64,000 nucleotides of DNA from Comamonas sp. SCN 67-35. GTDB lineage: Bacteria > Pseudomonadota > Gammaproteobacteria > Burkholderiales > Burkholderiaceae_C. Shown piece by piece: positions 44,472 through 53,332 of this stretch (the stretch's first letter is position 1; each line of letters begins with the position of its first letter). The stretch lies in assembly GCA_001725255.1 (NCBI GenBank), contig MEFV01000005.1, forward strand, positions 106,993-170,992, read 5' to 3'. A program made the translations under genes and the position numbers. The notes below the pieces were generated by a model. That model was not told the origin of the DNA, did no database searches, and saw nothing but the letters and a program-made list of their open reading frames with translations.

Positions 44472-45248
44472 ATGAACGCACTGCTGGCCCCCTCGTCGCT
44501 GCTGGAGCGCTTCTGGCGCGCGGCGCTGCGCCGGGCCGTCGCGTGGTGGCGCATCGTCGATCTGGGCGCTGTCGTGCTGGTGCTGCTGCTCTCGCCATCG
44601 AGCTGGCGCCGCGCGGCGCGCTCGCGCATGGCGCGCCAGATCGTCGCGGACACGCTGCCCATCCTGCTGGGCTTCACGGTGCTGGCGGCGCTCATCAGTC
44701 TGGTGCTCACGCGCATCGTCGTGGTCACGGCGCAGAGCTATGGCCTGACGCGCTATGCGCTGGAGATGGTGGTGCGCGTGCTGGTGCTGGAGCTCATCCC
44801 GCTCACCGCCGCCCTGTTCGTCGCCATGCGCACCACGATTCCCGGTGGCCTGCAGCTGGTGCAGGCGCGCGAGCCGGGCCGCGAGACGGGCATCGCCTTC
44901 GTGCGCGCCGAGGCCGTGCCGCGCGTGGTGGCCGGGGTGTACGCCAGCATCACGCTGGCGGCGCTCTCGTGCGCTGTGGCGCTCGTCATGGCCTACATCG
45001 GAGTCTATGGTGCCAATGGGGCGGGCTTTGGCGGCTACACGCGGGTGTTCGGCCAGATCTTCACGCCCCAGATCACGCTGGTGTTCGGGCTCAAGACCCT
45101 GTCCTTCAGCCTGGCGGTGGCGCTGATTCCCGTGGCCAGCGGCTTGAGCGGCCCGCGCGCCGGGGCGGCGGGGGGCGGTGCGCTGGCGCGCATGTTTGCC
45201 ATCCTGCTCCTGATCGAGGTCGTCTCCCTCATGGGCAACTATTACTGA
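44472..45248 (+). CDS. MlaE-type ABC transporter permease
   Basis: 258 residues, about five to six transmembrane helices. Permease of the MlaE/YrbE family that moves phospholipids between inner and outer membranes. The family stretch MVVRVLVLELIPLTAALFVAMR (split reading) and the small-residue EAVPRVVAGVYAS coupling region are visible. No ribosome site before the ATG. The MCE gene follows after 18 bases. Confidence 0.87.
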   Translation: MNALLAPSSLLERFWRAALRRAVAWWRIVDLGAVVLVLLLSPSSWRRAARSRMARQIVADTLPILLGFTVLAALISLVLTRIVVVTAQSYGLTRYALEMVVRVLVLELIPLTAALFVAMRTTIPGGLQLVQAREPGRETGIAFVRAEAVPRVVAGVYASITLAALSCAVALVMAYIGVYGANGAGFGGYTRVFGQIFTPQITLVFGLKTLSFSLAVALIPVASGLSGPRAGAAGGGALARMFAILLLIEVVSLMGNYY

Positions 45249-45266
45249 GACTGAGCCCGAACCGCG

Positions 45267-46265
45267 ATGAACGAGCCGCCCACCGAGACCGCCCAGCCCC
45301 TGCCGCCCGTCGCGCATCTGCGGCTGAAGGCCACGGTGCTGCTGTTCTTCACCGCCGCACTCATCGTCGGCTCGGTGCTGTACCTGCTGTACGCGCGCGG
45401 CGCGTTCGAGGCCACGCAGCGCCTGGTGCTGGTGGCCGACGATTCCGAAGGCGTGAGCGTGGGCATGGACATGACGTTCTCGGGCTTTCCCATCGGCCGC
45501 GTGCGCACCATCGACCTGGCGAGCGACGGCAGCGTGCACATCGCCGTGGACGTGGCGCGCCGCGAGGCGCACTGGCTGCGCGAAACCAGCGTCTTCACGC
45601 TGGTGCGCGGCATCGTCGGCGGCACCACCATCAAGGCCTACAGCGGCGTGCTCGCCGACCCGCCGCTGGCCGACGGCGCCGAGCGCCCGGTGATCCGCGG
45701 CGACGCCGGCGCGGAAATCCCGCAGATTCTGAACAGCGCGCGCCAGTTGCTCGACAACCTCAACCTGATCACGGCGCAGGGCTCGGAGCTGGCGGCCACG
45801 CTTACCGAGGTACGCACCCTGGCCGAGCGCCTGAACGGGCCGGGCGGCGCGATGACGGTGCTGCTGGGCGACAGCACGCAGGCCAAAAAAATCCCCGCGC
45901 TGCTGGAGCAGACCTCGCGCCTGGTGGCCGAGAGCCGCACCCTCATGGCGCGCCTGGATGCGATGGGCGCCAAGGCCGACCGTCAGCTCTTCGGCCAGGG
46001 CGGCGACGCCGGGCTGTTGCCCGAGGTGCGCGCCAGCGTGACGCAGGTCAGCAGCCTGCTGCAGGACGCCCGCCAGACGCTCACCCGCGTGGACGCCGTG
46101 CTGGCCGAGGCGCAGGCCGTGGGCCAGAACGCGCGCGAGGCCACGACCGACCTGGGCGCGCTGCGCGCCGACGTGGAAGCGAGCGTGCGCAAGGTCGAGG
46201 GGCTGCTCAACGAGCTCAACCGCAAGTGGCCGTTTGCGCGTGACATGGAGCTGATACTACCGTGA
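45267..46265 (+). CDS. MlaD/MCE-domain lipid-binding protein
   Basis: 332 residues. One N-terminal transmembrane anchor (about 25-43), MCE domain (about 50-130, with SEGVSVGMDMTFSGFPIGRV), then a long periplasmic coiled coil (about 155-325). Periplasmic lipid-handling partner of the MlaE-type permease. The stop overlaps the next gene as GTGA. An ATPase (MlaF) gene, expected between or beside these, is not present. Confidence 0.88.
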   Translation: MNEPPTETAQPLPPVAHLRLKATVLLFFTAALIVGSVLYLLYARGAFEATQRLVLVADDSEGVSVGMDMTFSGFPIGRVRTIDLASDGSVHIAVDVARREAHWLRETSVFTLVRGIVGGTTIKAYSGVLADPPLADGAERPVIRGDAGAEIPQILNSARQLLDNLNLITAQGSELAATLTEVRTLAERLNGPGGAMTVLLGDSTQAKKIPALLEQTSRLVAESRTLMARLDAMGAKADRQLFGQGGDAGLLPEVRASVTQVSSLLQDARQTLTRVDAVLAEAQAVGQNAREATTDLGALRADVEASVRKVEGLLNELNRKWPFARDMELILP

Positions 46266-46912
46266 CTGCTCTGCTGCGCCTCACCCTTGCGACCTTGGCC
46301 TTGCTGCTCGCGGGCTGCGGCAATGCACCGCCCGTGCCCGACTGGCAGATGAACGCGCACGACGCCGCGGGACGCGCGGTGCAGGCCTGGCTCAGCGGTG
46401 ACGACAAGGTGGCGCAAAGCGAGTGGCAACGCGCCTTCGACCAGGCGGCGCGCACCGGCCGCCCCGAGGTGGTGGCGCGCCTGGCCCTGCTGCAATGCGC
46501 CGCCGAGGTGGCGAGCCTGCGGTGGCAGGAGTGCACGCGCTTCGAGGCGCTGCGCGTGGATGCGGATGCGCGGGACCGGGCCTACGCCGACTACCTTGCG
46601 GGGGGGCGGATGGACGGCGCGCAGGCGGCGCTGCTGCCCGAGGCGCAGCGCGCCGCCGCGCGCGACGTGGGCGCCATTGCGGCCATCGAGGACCCGCTCT
46701 CGCGCCTGGTGGCAGCGGGCGCCGCGCTGCGCGCCGGGCGCGCCGACGCGCGCATGCCGGTCATCGCCACCGACACCGCGTCCGGCCAGGGCTGGCGCCG
46801 CCCGCTGCTGGCGTGGCTGCTGCTGCGCCGGCATCAGGCGCAAGCGGCAGGCGACGAGACGCAGGCGCAGGCCCTGCAGCGTCGCATCGACATCGTGCAG
46901 GGCGAGCGCTGA
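46262..46912 (+). CDS. Hypothetical outer-membrane-type lipoprotein in the mla-like operon
   Basis: 216 residues. Lipobox LLLAGC near residue 18 after a short signal peptide, then an Ala/Arg-rich helical domain with TPR-like helix pairs (inference). Not a typical ABC-auxiliary lipoprotein by eye. Start is GTG in a GTGA overlap with the MCE gene, so it is coupled to it and probably works in the same lipid transport system. Confidence 0.75.
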   Translation: MTALLRLTLATLALLLAGCGNAPPVPDWQMNAHDAAGRAVQAWLSGDDKVAQSEWQRAFDQAARTGRPEVVARLALLQCAAEVASLRWQECTRFEALRVDADARDRAYADYLAGGRMDGAQAALLPEAQRAAARDVGAIAAIEDPLSRLVAAGAALRAGRADARMPVIATDTASGQGWRRPLLAWLLLRRHQAQAAGDETQAQALQRRIDIVQGER

Positions 46913-46915
46913 GTT

Positions 46916-48460
46916 TCAGCCCAGCGGCCCCGAGCCCAGCGCCTGCGCGAGCGCCCGTGCGGTCAGCGCCCGATCCGGCGGCCAGTGGTCAGCCACCGCG
47001 CCATGCTGCCAGCAGGCGCGGCTCGCGGCTTCATGCACGGCCTCTTGCGTGGGGGCGTGCAGCGCCGCCAGATGCGCGCCGATCAGACCCGCGAGCACGT
47101 CGCCGGTGCCCGCGGTCGCGAGCCGCGCGTTGCCCGTGGGGTTGATGTGCGGTGTCTGCCCGGGCGCGGCGATGAGGCTGCCCGAGCCCTTGAGCACCAC
47201 TGTGCAGCCGAAACGCTCCACCAGGCCCGCGGCGGCACCCAGGCGGTCGGACTGCACCTGCGCGCTGCTGCAGCCCAGCAGCCGCGCGGCTTCCAGCGGG
47301 TGCGGCGTGAGTACCGTGGCGTGGTTGGCACGAGCCTGCCGCGCGCGCAGCAGCGCCTGCAGCGCCGTGTCGGCGGCCACGGCGTTAAGCGCATCGGCGT
47401 CGAGCACCAGGCGCGTGGCCTGCTCCAGTACCCGGCTCAGATGGGGCCCGATCGCCTGCCCGCCGCCGCAGCCGCAGACCAGCGTGGCCTGCGCCAGGTC
47501 GAGCGTGTCCGGGCGGCGCAGCATCAGTTCGGGCCAGGCGGACAGCGCGCTCACGCTTTCATCCAGCGGCGCCAGCAGTACGCGCCCGGCGCCGCCGTGC
47601 AGGGCCGCGAGCGCCGCCAGAATGGCCGCGCCCGTCATGCCCATGCCGCGCGCGGCCAGGCCTTCGCCGCCGATGACGGCCACGTCGCCAAAACTGCCCT
47701 TGTGGCTGGCGTGCATGCGCGGTGCGGCCGGCGCAGCGCCGCCGAGCACGGCGCAGGGCGCCTGCCCGGCCGCATCGACGCCCAAGTCCTCGAACCAGAC
47801 CTCGCCGGCCGCGTCGCGTCCCTGCGCGGTGAACAGCCCGGGGTGCAGGGTGAGCAGCGACAGGGTGTGGCGGGCTCCGGCGGCGGGTTGTCTGCCTGCC
47901 AGGCCCGCAGCCCATTGCCCGCTGTCCGCCAGCAGGCCTGAGGGCACGTCCACGCTCAGCACGGCCGCCTCGCTGGCGCGCAGGTGGCCCAGCCATTGCA
48001 GCAGGCGCGGATCGCTGGCGTGGGCGTCGGGCGCGGCCCGCAGGCCGATGCCCAGCAGGGCGTCGATGCACAGGTCCCGCGATTCGAGGCGGGGGGGCGT
48101 CTCGATGAAGGGCACGCCCGCGTCGCGCGCGTGCTGCCAGGAGTGCCTGGCGTCGGCGGGCAGCTCATCCGGGCGCGCGAGCAGCGACACCCGCACGCCA
48201 TACCCCAGGCGCTGCAGCAGCGCCGCGGCCTCCAGGCCGTCGCCCCCATTGTTGCCCTTGCCGCAGGCGATCCACACGGTGCGTGCATGCGGCGCCAGGG
48301 CGCGTGCCAGGCTGGCCACGGCGGCACCCGCGCGCTGCATCAGCGTGTGGGGCGCGAGGGCGGCGCTGGCCGCGGCTTCGAGCAGGCGGGTGGCGGCGCC
48401 ATGGTGCAGGGGGTGAGCCCGGCTTGCCAGAACGCGCTGCGGATGGGGGTGGTATGCCAT
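46916..48460 (-). CDS. nnr: Bifunctional NAD(P)HX epimerase/ADP-dependent dehydratase
   Basis: 514 residues. N-terminal YjeF_N epimerase domain (about 1-220, ACGKGNNGGDGLEAA) and C-terminal ribokinase-like dehydratase (about 230-510, SHKGSFGDVAVIGG, NPTGNARLATAGTGDVLAGLIGA in two parts). Repairs hydrated NADH/NADPH. The ATG at 48460 begins MAYHPHPQRV; the frame upstream is not conserved-looking. Divergent from rpsB. Confidence 0.93.
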   Translation of the reverse strand: MAYHPHPQRVLASRAHPLHHGAATRLLEAAASAALAPHTLMQRAGAAVASLARALAPHARTVWIACGKGNNGGDGLEAAALLQRLGYGVRVSLLARPDELPADARHSWQHARDAGVPFIETPPRLESRDLCIDALLGIGLRAAPDAHASDPRLLQWLGHLRASEAAVLSVDVPSGLLADSGQWAAGLAGRQPAAGARHTLSLLTLHPGLFTAQGRDAAGEVWFEDLGVDAAGQAPCAVLGGAAPAAPRMHASHKGSFGDVAVIGGEGLAARGMGMTGAAILAALAALHGGAGRVLLAPLDESVSALSAWPELMLRRPDTLDLAQATLVCGCGGGQAIGPHLSRVLEQATRLVLDADALNAVAADTALQALLRARQARANHATVLTPHPLEAARLLGCSSAQVQSDRLGAAAGLVERFGCTVVLKGSGSLIAAPGQTPHINPTGNARLATAGTGDVLAGLIGAHLAALHAPTQEAVHEAASRACWQHGAVADHWPPDRALTARALAQALGSGPLG

Positions 48461-48498
48461 GGGTGTCGTTTTGCGGCGTGTGAAAGCCTGGTGCAAGC

Positions 48499-48504
48499 TA
48501 TAAT
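48499..48504 (+). promoter_or_regulatory. rpsB promoter -10 element
   Basis: Perfect TATAAT within GCAAGCTATAATCC, 157 bases before the rpsB ATG. A convincing -35 at 17 bases is not seen; TTGCGG at 48471 is 22 bases away. Confidence 0.6.
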
Positions 48505-48577
48505 CCGACGGTTTTTCTGCTGTACGCATTCCAAGGGTTTACCCGGGGCTTTGCGACGCGGGAAGACAAATCGCAAA

Positions 48578-48631
48578 CCGGCCCATCCAGGTGTTGCCTC
48601 CGCGCTTTGGCGCGGCGCAATTGTGGGCCGG
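48578..48631 (+). promoter_or_regulatory. Structured rpsB mRNA leader
   Basis: Outer stem CCGGCCCA / TGGGCCGG (48578-48585, 48624-48631) enclosing an inner stem CCGCGC / GCGCGG (48600-48605, 48610-48615, loop TTTG). It lies in the 5' leader, about 17 bases before the GGAG ribosome site. S2 autoregulates rpsB-tsf through the leader in E. coli; this structure is a candidate for that, by inference. Confidence 0.5.
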
Positions 48632-48660
48632 ATTTAAGACCCAACCTTTGGAGTACTTCA

Positions 48661-49413
48661 ATGTCCGTCACCATGCGTGAAATGCTGGAAGCCGGTGTCC
48701 ACTTCGGTCACCAGACGCGTTTCTGGAACCCCAAGATGGCCCCGTTCATTTTCGGCCATCGCAACAAGATCCACATCATCAATCTGGAAAAGACGCTTCC
48801 GATGTTCGAGGAAGCGCAGAAGTTCGCGCGCCAGCTCGCATCCAACCGCGGCACCATCCTGATGGTGGGCACCAAGCGCCAGGCGCGTGAATTCATCGCC
48901 GAGCAGGCGCAGCGCGCGGGCATGCCCTATGTGGACCAGCGCTGGCTGGGCGGCATGCTCACCAACTTCAAGACCGTCAAGACCTCGATCAAGCGTCTGA
49001 AGGACATGAAGGCGCAGCAGGAAACCGGCCTGGACGCCATGAGCAAGAAGGAACAGCTCATGTTCACGCGCGAGATCGCCAAGCTCGAACGCGACATCGG
49101 CGGCATCCAGGACATGACCGCGCTGCCCGACGCCATTTTCGTGATCGACGTGGGCTATCACAAGATCGCGATTTCCGAAGCCAGGAAGCTCGGCATTCCG
49201 CTCATCGGCGTGGTCGATACCAACCACAACCCCGAAGGCATCGATCACGTGATTCCGGGCAACGACGACTCGGCCAAGGCCGTGGCGCTGTATGCGCGCG
49301 GCATCGCCGACGCCATCCTCGAAGGCAAGGCCAACGCGGTGGAAGAGGTGGTCAAGGTCGCGGGTGGTGAAGGCGGCGACGAGTTCGTGGAAGTCCAGGA
49401 AACGGCGGTCTGA
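48661..49413 (+). CDS. rpsB: 30S ribosomal protein S2
   Basis: 250 residues. N-terminus [22 protein letters not shown] and the signatures [10 protein letters not shown] and [15 protein letters not shown] identify S2. The ATG at 48661 has GGAG upstream. First gene of the long rpsB-to-lpx run. Confidence 0.99.
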   Translation: MSVTMREMLEAGVHFGHQTRFWNPKMAPFIFGHRNKIHIINLEKTLPMFEEAQKFARQLASNRGTILMVGTKRQAREFIAEQAQRAGMPYVDQRWLGGMLTNFKTVKTSIKRLKDMKAQQETGLDAMSKKEQLMFTREIAKLERDIGGIQDMTALPDAIFVIDVGYHKIAISEARKLGIPLIGVVDTNHNPEGIDHVIPGNDDSAKAVALYARGIADAILEGKANAVEEVVKVAGGEGGDEFVEVQETAV

Positions 49414-49453
49414 AAACCCAGCTTGTGCCCGAGCGAGGGATCACACACGCAAG

Positions 49454-49475
49454 TGGGGCCTGGCGCCCCATTTTT
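49454..49475 (+). terminator. Partial terminator/attenuator between rpsB and tsf
   Basis: Stem TGGGGC / GCCCCA (49454-49459, 49465-49470) then TTTTT, 26 bases before the tsf start. In E. coli a partial terminator separates rpsB from tsf; the same seems true here. Confidence 0.75.
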
Positions 49476-49501
49476 GTAAGTATCGAATTGGAGAAAAAGC
49501 A

Positions 49502-50398
49502 ATGGCAGCTATCACTGCAAGCATGGTCGCCGAACTGCGCGCCAAGACCGACGCCCCGATGATGGAATGCAAGCGCGCGCTCACCGAGGCCGAGGGCGAC
49601 ATGGCCAAGGCCGAGGAAATCCTGCGCGTCAAGCTCGGCACCAAGGCCGGCAAGGCGGCGTCGCGCGTCACGGCCGAGGGTGTCATCGCGGCGCACATCG
49701 AGGGCAACGCGGGCGCGATCGTCGAGATCAACAGCGAGACCGATTTCGTCTCCAAGAACGAGAGCTTCATCGCCATGGCCAACGGCGCGGCGAAGCTCGT
49801 GGCCGAGCACAACCCGGCCGATCTGGCGGCGCTCGCGGCCCTGCCCTACGAGCAGGACGGCTACGGCCCGACGCTCGAGGATGTGCGCAAGGGCCTGATC
49901 GGCAAGATCGGCGAGAACATGTCGCTGCGCCGCTTCAAGCGCTTTGCCGGCACCCCGCTCGCGCATTACCTGCACGGCACGCGCATTGGCGTCGTCGTCG
50001 AGTACGAGGGTGACGCCGTGGCCGCCAAGGACGTGGCCATGCACGTGGCCGCGATGAAGCCCGTCGCGCTCACCAGCGCTGACGTGCCCGCCGAACTGGT
50101 CGAGCGCGAGCGCGCCGTGGCTGCGGCCAAGGCGGCCGAATCGGGCAAGCCGGCCGAGATCGTCACCAAGATGGTGGAAGGCGCTATCCACAAGTACCTC
50201 AAGGAGGTGTCGCTCGCCGACCAGGTCTTCGTGAAGGCCGCCGACGGCAAGCAGACCGTGGCGCAGATGCTGAAAGACCACAAGACCACGGTCAAGGGCT
50301 TCACGCTCTACATCGTGGGCGAGGGCATCGAGAAGAAGCAGGACGACTTTGCCGCCGAGGTGGCGGCGCAAGTGGCCGCCGCGAAATCGGCCACCTGA
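49502..50398 (+). CDS. tsf: Translation elongation factor Ts
   Basis: 298 residues. Recycles EF-Tu. UBA-like N-terminus [20 protein letters not shown], core signature [14 protein letters not shown], and coiled-coil part. The ATG at 49502 has GGAGAAAAAGC upstream; the frame before it runs back into rpsB. Confidence 0.98.
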   Translation: MAAITASMVAELRAKTDAPMMECKRALTEAEGDMAKAEEILRVKLGTKAGKAASRVTAEGVIAAHIEGNAGAIVEINSETDFVSKNESFIAMANGAAKLVAEHNPADLAALAALPYEQDGYGPTLEDVRKGLIGKIGENMSLRRFKRFAGTPLAHYLHGTRIGVVVEYEGDAVAAKDVAMHVAAMKPVALTSADVPAELVERERAVAAAKAAESGKPAEIVTKMVEGAIHKYLKEVSLADQVFVKAADGKQTVAQMLKDHKTTVKGFTLYIVGEGIEKKQDDFAAEVAAQVAAAKSAT

Positions 50399-50435
50399 GT
50401 ACTCGACCACCCACCATGCATCACGGAGTGACCCC

Positions 50436-51155
50436 ATGACCGCCAAGCCCGCACACCAACGCGTTCTGCTCAAGCTGTCGGGCGAGGCGCTCATGGGCGA
50501 CGACGCCTTCGGCATCAATCGCGCCACCATCGTGCGCATGGTGCAGGAGATCGCCGAGGTCACGCAGCTGGGCGTGGAGGTGGCGGTGGTGATCGGCGGG
50601 GGCAACATCTTTCGCGGCGTCGCGGGCGGCGCCGAAGGCATGGACCGTGCCACGGCCGATTACATGGGCATGCTGGCCACCGTGATGAACGCGCTGGCGC
50701 TGGCCGACACCATGAACAAACAGGGGCTGACGGCGCGCGTGATGTCGGCCATCGGCATCCAGGAGGTGGTCGAGCCCTACGTACGGCCCAAGGCCCTGCA
50801 GTATCTGGAAGAAGGCAAGGTGGTGGTCTTCGCCGCCGGCACGGGCAATCCGTTTTTCACCACCGACACGGCAGCGGCGCTGCGCGGCGCCGAGATCGGC
50901 GCCGATCTGGTGCTCAAGGCGACCAAGGTCGACGGTGTCTACACCGCCGATCCCAACAAGGACCCGGCCGCCACGCGCTACGCCAAGCTGACATTCGACG
51001 AGGCCATCGTGCGCAACCTGGGCATCATGGATGCGACCGCGTTTGCGCTGTGCCGCGACCAGAAGCTGCCGATCCGCGTGTTTTCGATCTTCAAGCCGGG
51101 GGCGTTCAAGCGCGTCATCCTTGGTGAAGACGAAGGCACCTTGGTATACGCTTGA
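50436..51155 (+). CDS. pyrH: UMP kinase
   Basis: 239 residues. Bacterial hexameric UMP kinase of the amino-acid-kinase fold: [38 protein letters not shown] and [16 protein letters not shown] at 50436 with CGGAG nine bases upstream. Confidence 0.98.
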   Translation: MTAKPAHQRVLLKLSGEALMGDDAFGINRATIVRMVQEIAEVTQLGVEVAVVIGGGNIFRGVAGGAEGMDRATADYMGMLATVMNALALADTMNKQGLTARVMSAIGIQEVVEPYVRPKALQYLEEGKVVVFAAGTGNPFFTTDTAAALRGAEIGADLVLKATKVDGVYTADPNKDPAATRYAKLTFDEAIVRNLGIMDATAFALCRDQKLPIRVFSIFKPGAFKRVILGEDEGTLVYA

Positions 51156-51194
51156 GGGTTTGCGGCGCCTGCGTGCGCCGCGCAGGAGTTCGTC

Positions 51195-51755
51195 ATGGCC
51201 ATCGCAGACATCCAGAAAAGCGCCCGAACGAAGATGGAACATTCCGTCGAGGCGTTCAAGGGCAATCTCACCAAGATCCGCACCGGCCGCGCCAGTACCG
51301 CGCTGCTCGACACCATCCACGTGGAGTACTACGGCTCCATGGTGCCGCTGTCGCAGGTGGCCAATGTGTCGCTGATCGATGCGCGCACCATCAGTGTGCA
51401 GCCGTGGGAAAAGAACATGGCCGCCAAGGTGGAGAAGGCGATCCGCGAGAGCGACCTGGGCCTGAACCCGGCCGCCATGGGTGACCTGATCCGCGTGCCC
51501 ATGCCCGCGATGAGCGAAGAGCGGCGCAAGGAAATGACCAAGATCGTGCGCCAGGAGGGCGAATCGGCCAAGGTGGTGATCCGCAACCTGCGCCGCGACG
51601 CCAACGAGGCCGTCAAGAAGATGGTCAAGGACAAGGAAGCGAGCGAGGACGAGCTCAAGCGCTCGGAGGCCGAGATCCAGAAGCTCACCGACAGGCAAGT
51701 GGCGGAGATCGACGCCTTGGTGGCCGCCAAGGAACAGGACATCATGGCCGTCTGA
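51195..51755 (+). CDS. frr: Ribosome recycling factor
   Basis: 186 residues, full length. Typical KTRTGRAS-like stretch (here [13 protein letters not shown]), [14 protein letters not shown] and [13 protein letters not shown]. Ribosome site CAGGAG before the ATG. 39 bases after pyrH. Confidence 0.98.
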   Translation: MAIADIQKSARTKMEHSVEAFKGNLTKIRTGRASTALLDTIHVEYYGSMVPLSQVANVSLIDARTISVQPWEKNMAAKVEKAIRESDLGLNPAAMGDLIRVPMPAMSEERRKEMTKIVRQEGESAKVVIRNLRRDANEAVKKMVKDKEASEDELKRSEAEIQKLTDRQVAEIDALVAAKEQDIMAV

Positions 51756-51767
51756 GGCCGGTTGTCC

Positions 51768-52496
51768 ATGCAAACCGCACCCCAGGCCGCGCCGCGTCAC
51801 ATCGCCATCGTGATGGACGGCAACGGGCGCTGGGCCAAGCAGCGCCACCTGCCGCGCCTGGCCGGGCATCGGCAGGGCGTGGAGTCACTGCGCCGCTGCG
51901 TGAAGGCCTGCGCCGCGCGCGGCATCGAGGTGCTCACGGTCTTTGCGTTTTCTTCCGAGAACTGGAGCCGCCCGCCCGATGAGGTTTCGGGCCTGATGGA
52001 GCTCATGGGCAAGGCCCTGCTGCGCGAGGTGCCTCGGCTCGTGAGCGATGGCGTGCGCCTGTATTTCGTGGGCGAGCGCGCCAGCCTCTCGGCCGGGATG
52101 CGCGAGGCGCTGCAAAGCGCCGAGGCGGCCACCGCCGCGAACCGCCGCATGGTGCTCAACGTCTGCTTCAACTACGGCGGGCGCTGGGACATCGCGCAGG
52201 CCGCGGCCGCTCTGGCCGCGCGTGGCGAGGCGATCACCGAAGAGCACCTGGCGCGCGCGATGGCCATGGGCCATGTGCCCGATCCCGACCTCGTGATCCG
52301 CACCGGGGGCGAGATGCGCATCAGCAATTTCCTGCTCTGGCAGGCGGCGTATACCGAACTCTATTTCACTGACGCGCTGTGGCCGGACTTCGACGAGGCG
52401 GCGCTGGACGCCGCCATCGCCGACTACGCCGCGCGCGAACGGCGCTTCGGGCGCACCTCGGAGCAGGTCGTGACCGCGAGCGAGGCCTCATGCTGA
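51768..52496 (+). CDS. uppS: Undecaprenyl diphosphate synthase
   Basis: 242 residues. Cis-prenyltransferase making the C55 carrier for peptidoglycan and LPS. IVMDGNGRWAKQR holds the catalytic Asp; also FAFSSENWSRP and LVIRTGGEMRISNFLLWQ. ATG at 51768 chosen; an in-frame TTG at 51762 is the only nearby alternative. Confidence 0.97.
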   Translation: MQTAPQAAPRHIAIVMDGNGRWAKQRHLPRLAGHRQGVESLRRCVKACAARGIEVLTVFAFSSENWSRPPDEVSGLMELMGKALLREVPRLVSDGVRLYFVGERASLSAGMREALQSAEAATAANRRMVLNVCFNYGGRWDIAQAAAALAARGEAITEEHLARAMAMGHVPDPDLVIRTGGEMRISNFLLWQAAYTELYFTDALWPDFDEAALDAAIADYAARERRFGRTSEQVVTASEASC

Positions 52497-53332
52497 AGCA
52501 ACGCATTCTCACCGCGCTGGTGCTGCTGGCCGTTTTGCTGCCCGCGCTGGTCTATCCCTCGTTCGTGCCGCTGGCGGTGGTCACGCTGGTGCTGATCGCG
52601 GCCGGGTGCTGGGAGTGGGGGCGGCTCAATGGCCTGACGCAAGGGCCGTCGCTGCTGCTGGCGGGCGCAGGCGCCGTGCTGTGCCTGACGAGCTGGGCAG
52701 CGGGCTGGATTGTCGCGCCGCTGCCCTGGCTGTGGTCGACGGCGGGCGCGGCCTGGGTACTCGTGGGCGGCTGGCTGATCGCGCGCGGCGTGCCGCTGTG
52801 GCCGCACGTGCCGCAGGCGCTGCGCGTGGTGGTCGGCGTGCTGGCGCTGTGGCTGGCGTGGCTGGCGATGGCGCGCGCGCGCGCCGTCGGCATCAATTTC
52901 CTCCTCTCCGTGCTGTGCCTCGTGTGGACGGCGGACATCTGCGCCTACTTCGTGGGCCGTGCCTTCGGGCGGCGCAAGCTCGCCCCGGCGATCAGCCCCG
53001 GCAAGAGCTGGGAGGGCGTCTGGGGCGGCATGGCCGGCGTGCTGGTGCTGGCCCTCGTCTGGGCCTGGGCCGACGGCCGCTGGCAGGCGGGCGTGCCCAG
53101 CCTGTACACGCAGCTCGCGGGCCTGGGCTGGCTGCTCGCGCTGCCGGCGCTGGCGTTTCTCACGGCCATGAGCGTGGTCGGCGACCTGGTCGAGTCGCTG
53201 GTCAAGCGCAGTGCCGGCGCCAAGGACAGCAGCCAGCTGCTGCCCGGCCACGGCGGCGTGCTCGACCGGGTTGATGCGTTGCTGCCCACGCTGCCGCTGG
53301 CGCTGATGATTTCCCAATTCGCCTCACGATGA
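52490..53332 (+). CDS. cdsA: Phosphatidate cytidylyltransferase
   Basis: 280 residues, about eight transmembrane helices. Makes CDP-diacylglycerol, substrate of PssA. C-terminal signature SLVKRSAGAKDSSQLLPGHG, then GVLDRVDALLP. ATG at 52490 overlaps the uppS stop by seven bases. Confidence 0.97.
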   Translation: MLKQRILTALVLLAVLLPALVYPSFVPLAVVTLVLIAAGCWEWGRLNGLTQGPSLLLAGAGAVLCLTSWAAGWIVAPLPWLWSTAGAAWVLVGGWLIARGVPLWPHVPQALRVVVGVLALWLAWLAMARARAVGINFLLSVLCLVWTADICAYFVGRAFGRRKLAPAISPGKSWEGVWGGMAGVLVLALVWAWADGRWQAGVPSLYTQLAGLGWLLALPALAFLTAMSVVGDLVESLVKRSAGAKDSSQLLPGHGGVLDRVDALLPTLPLALMISQFASR

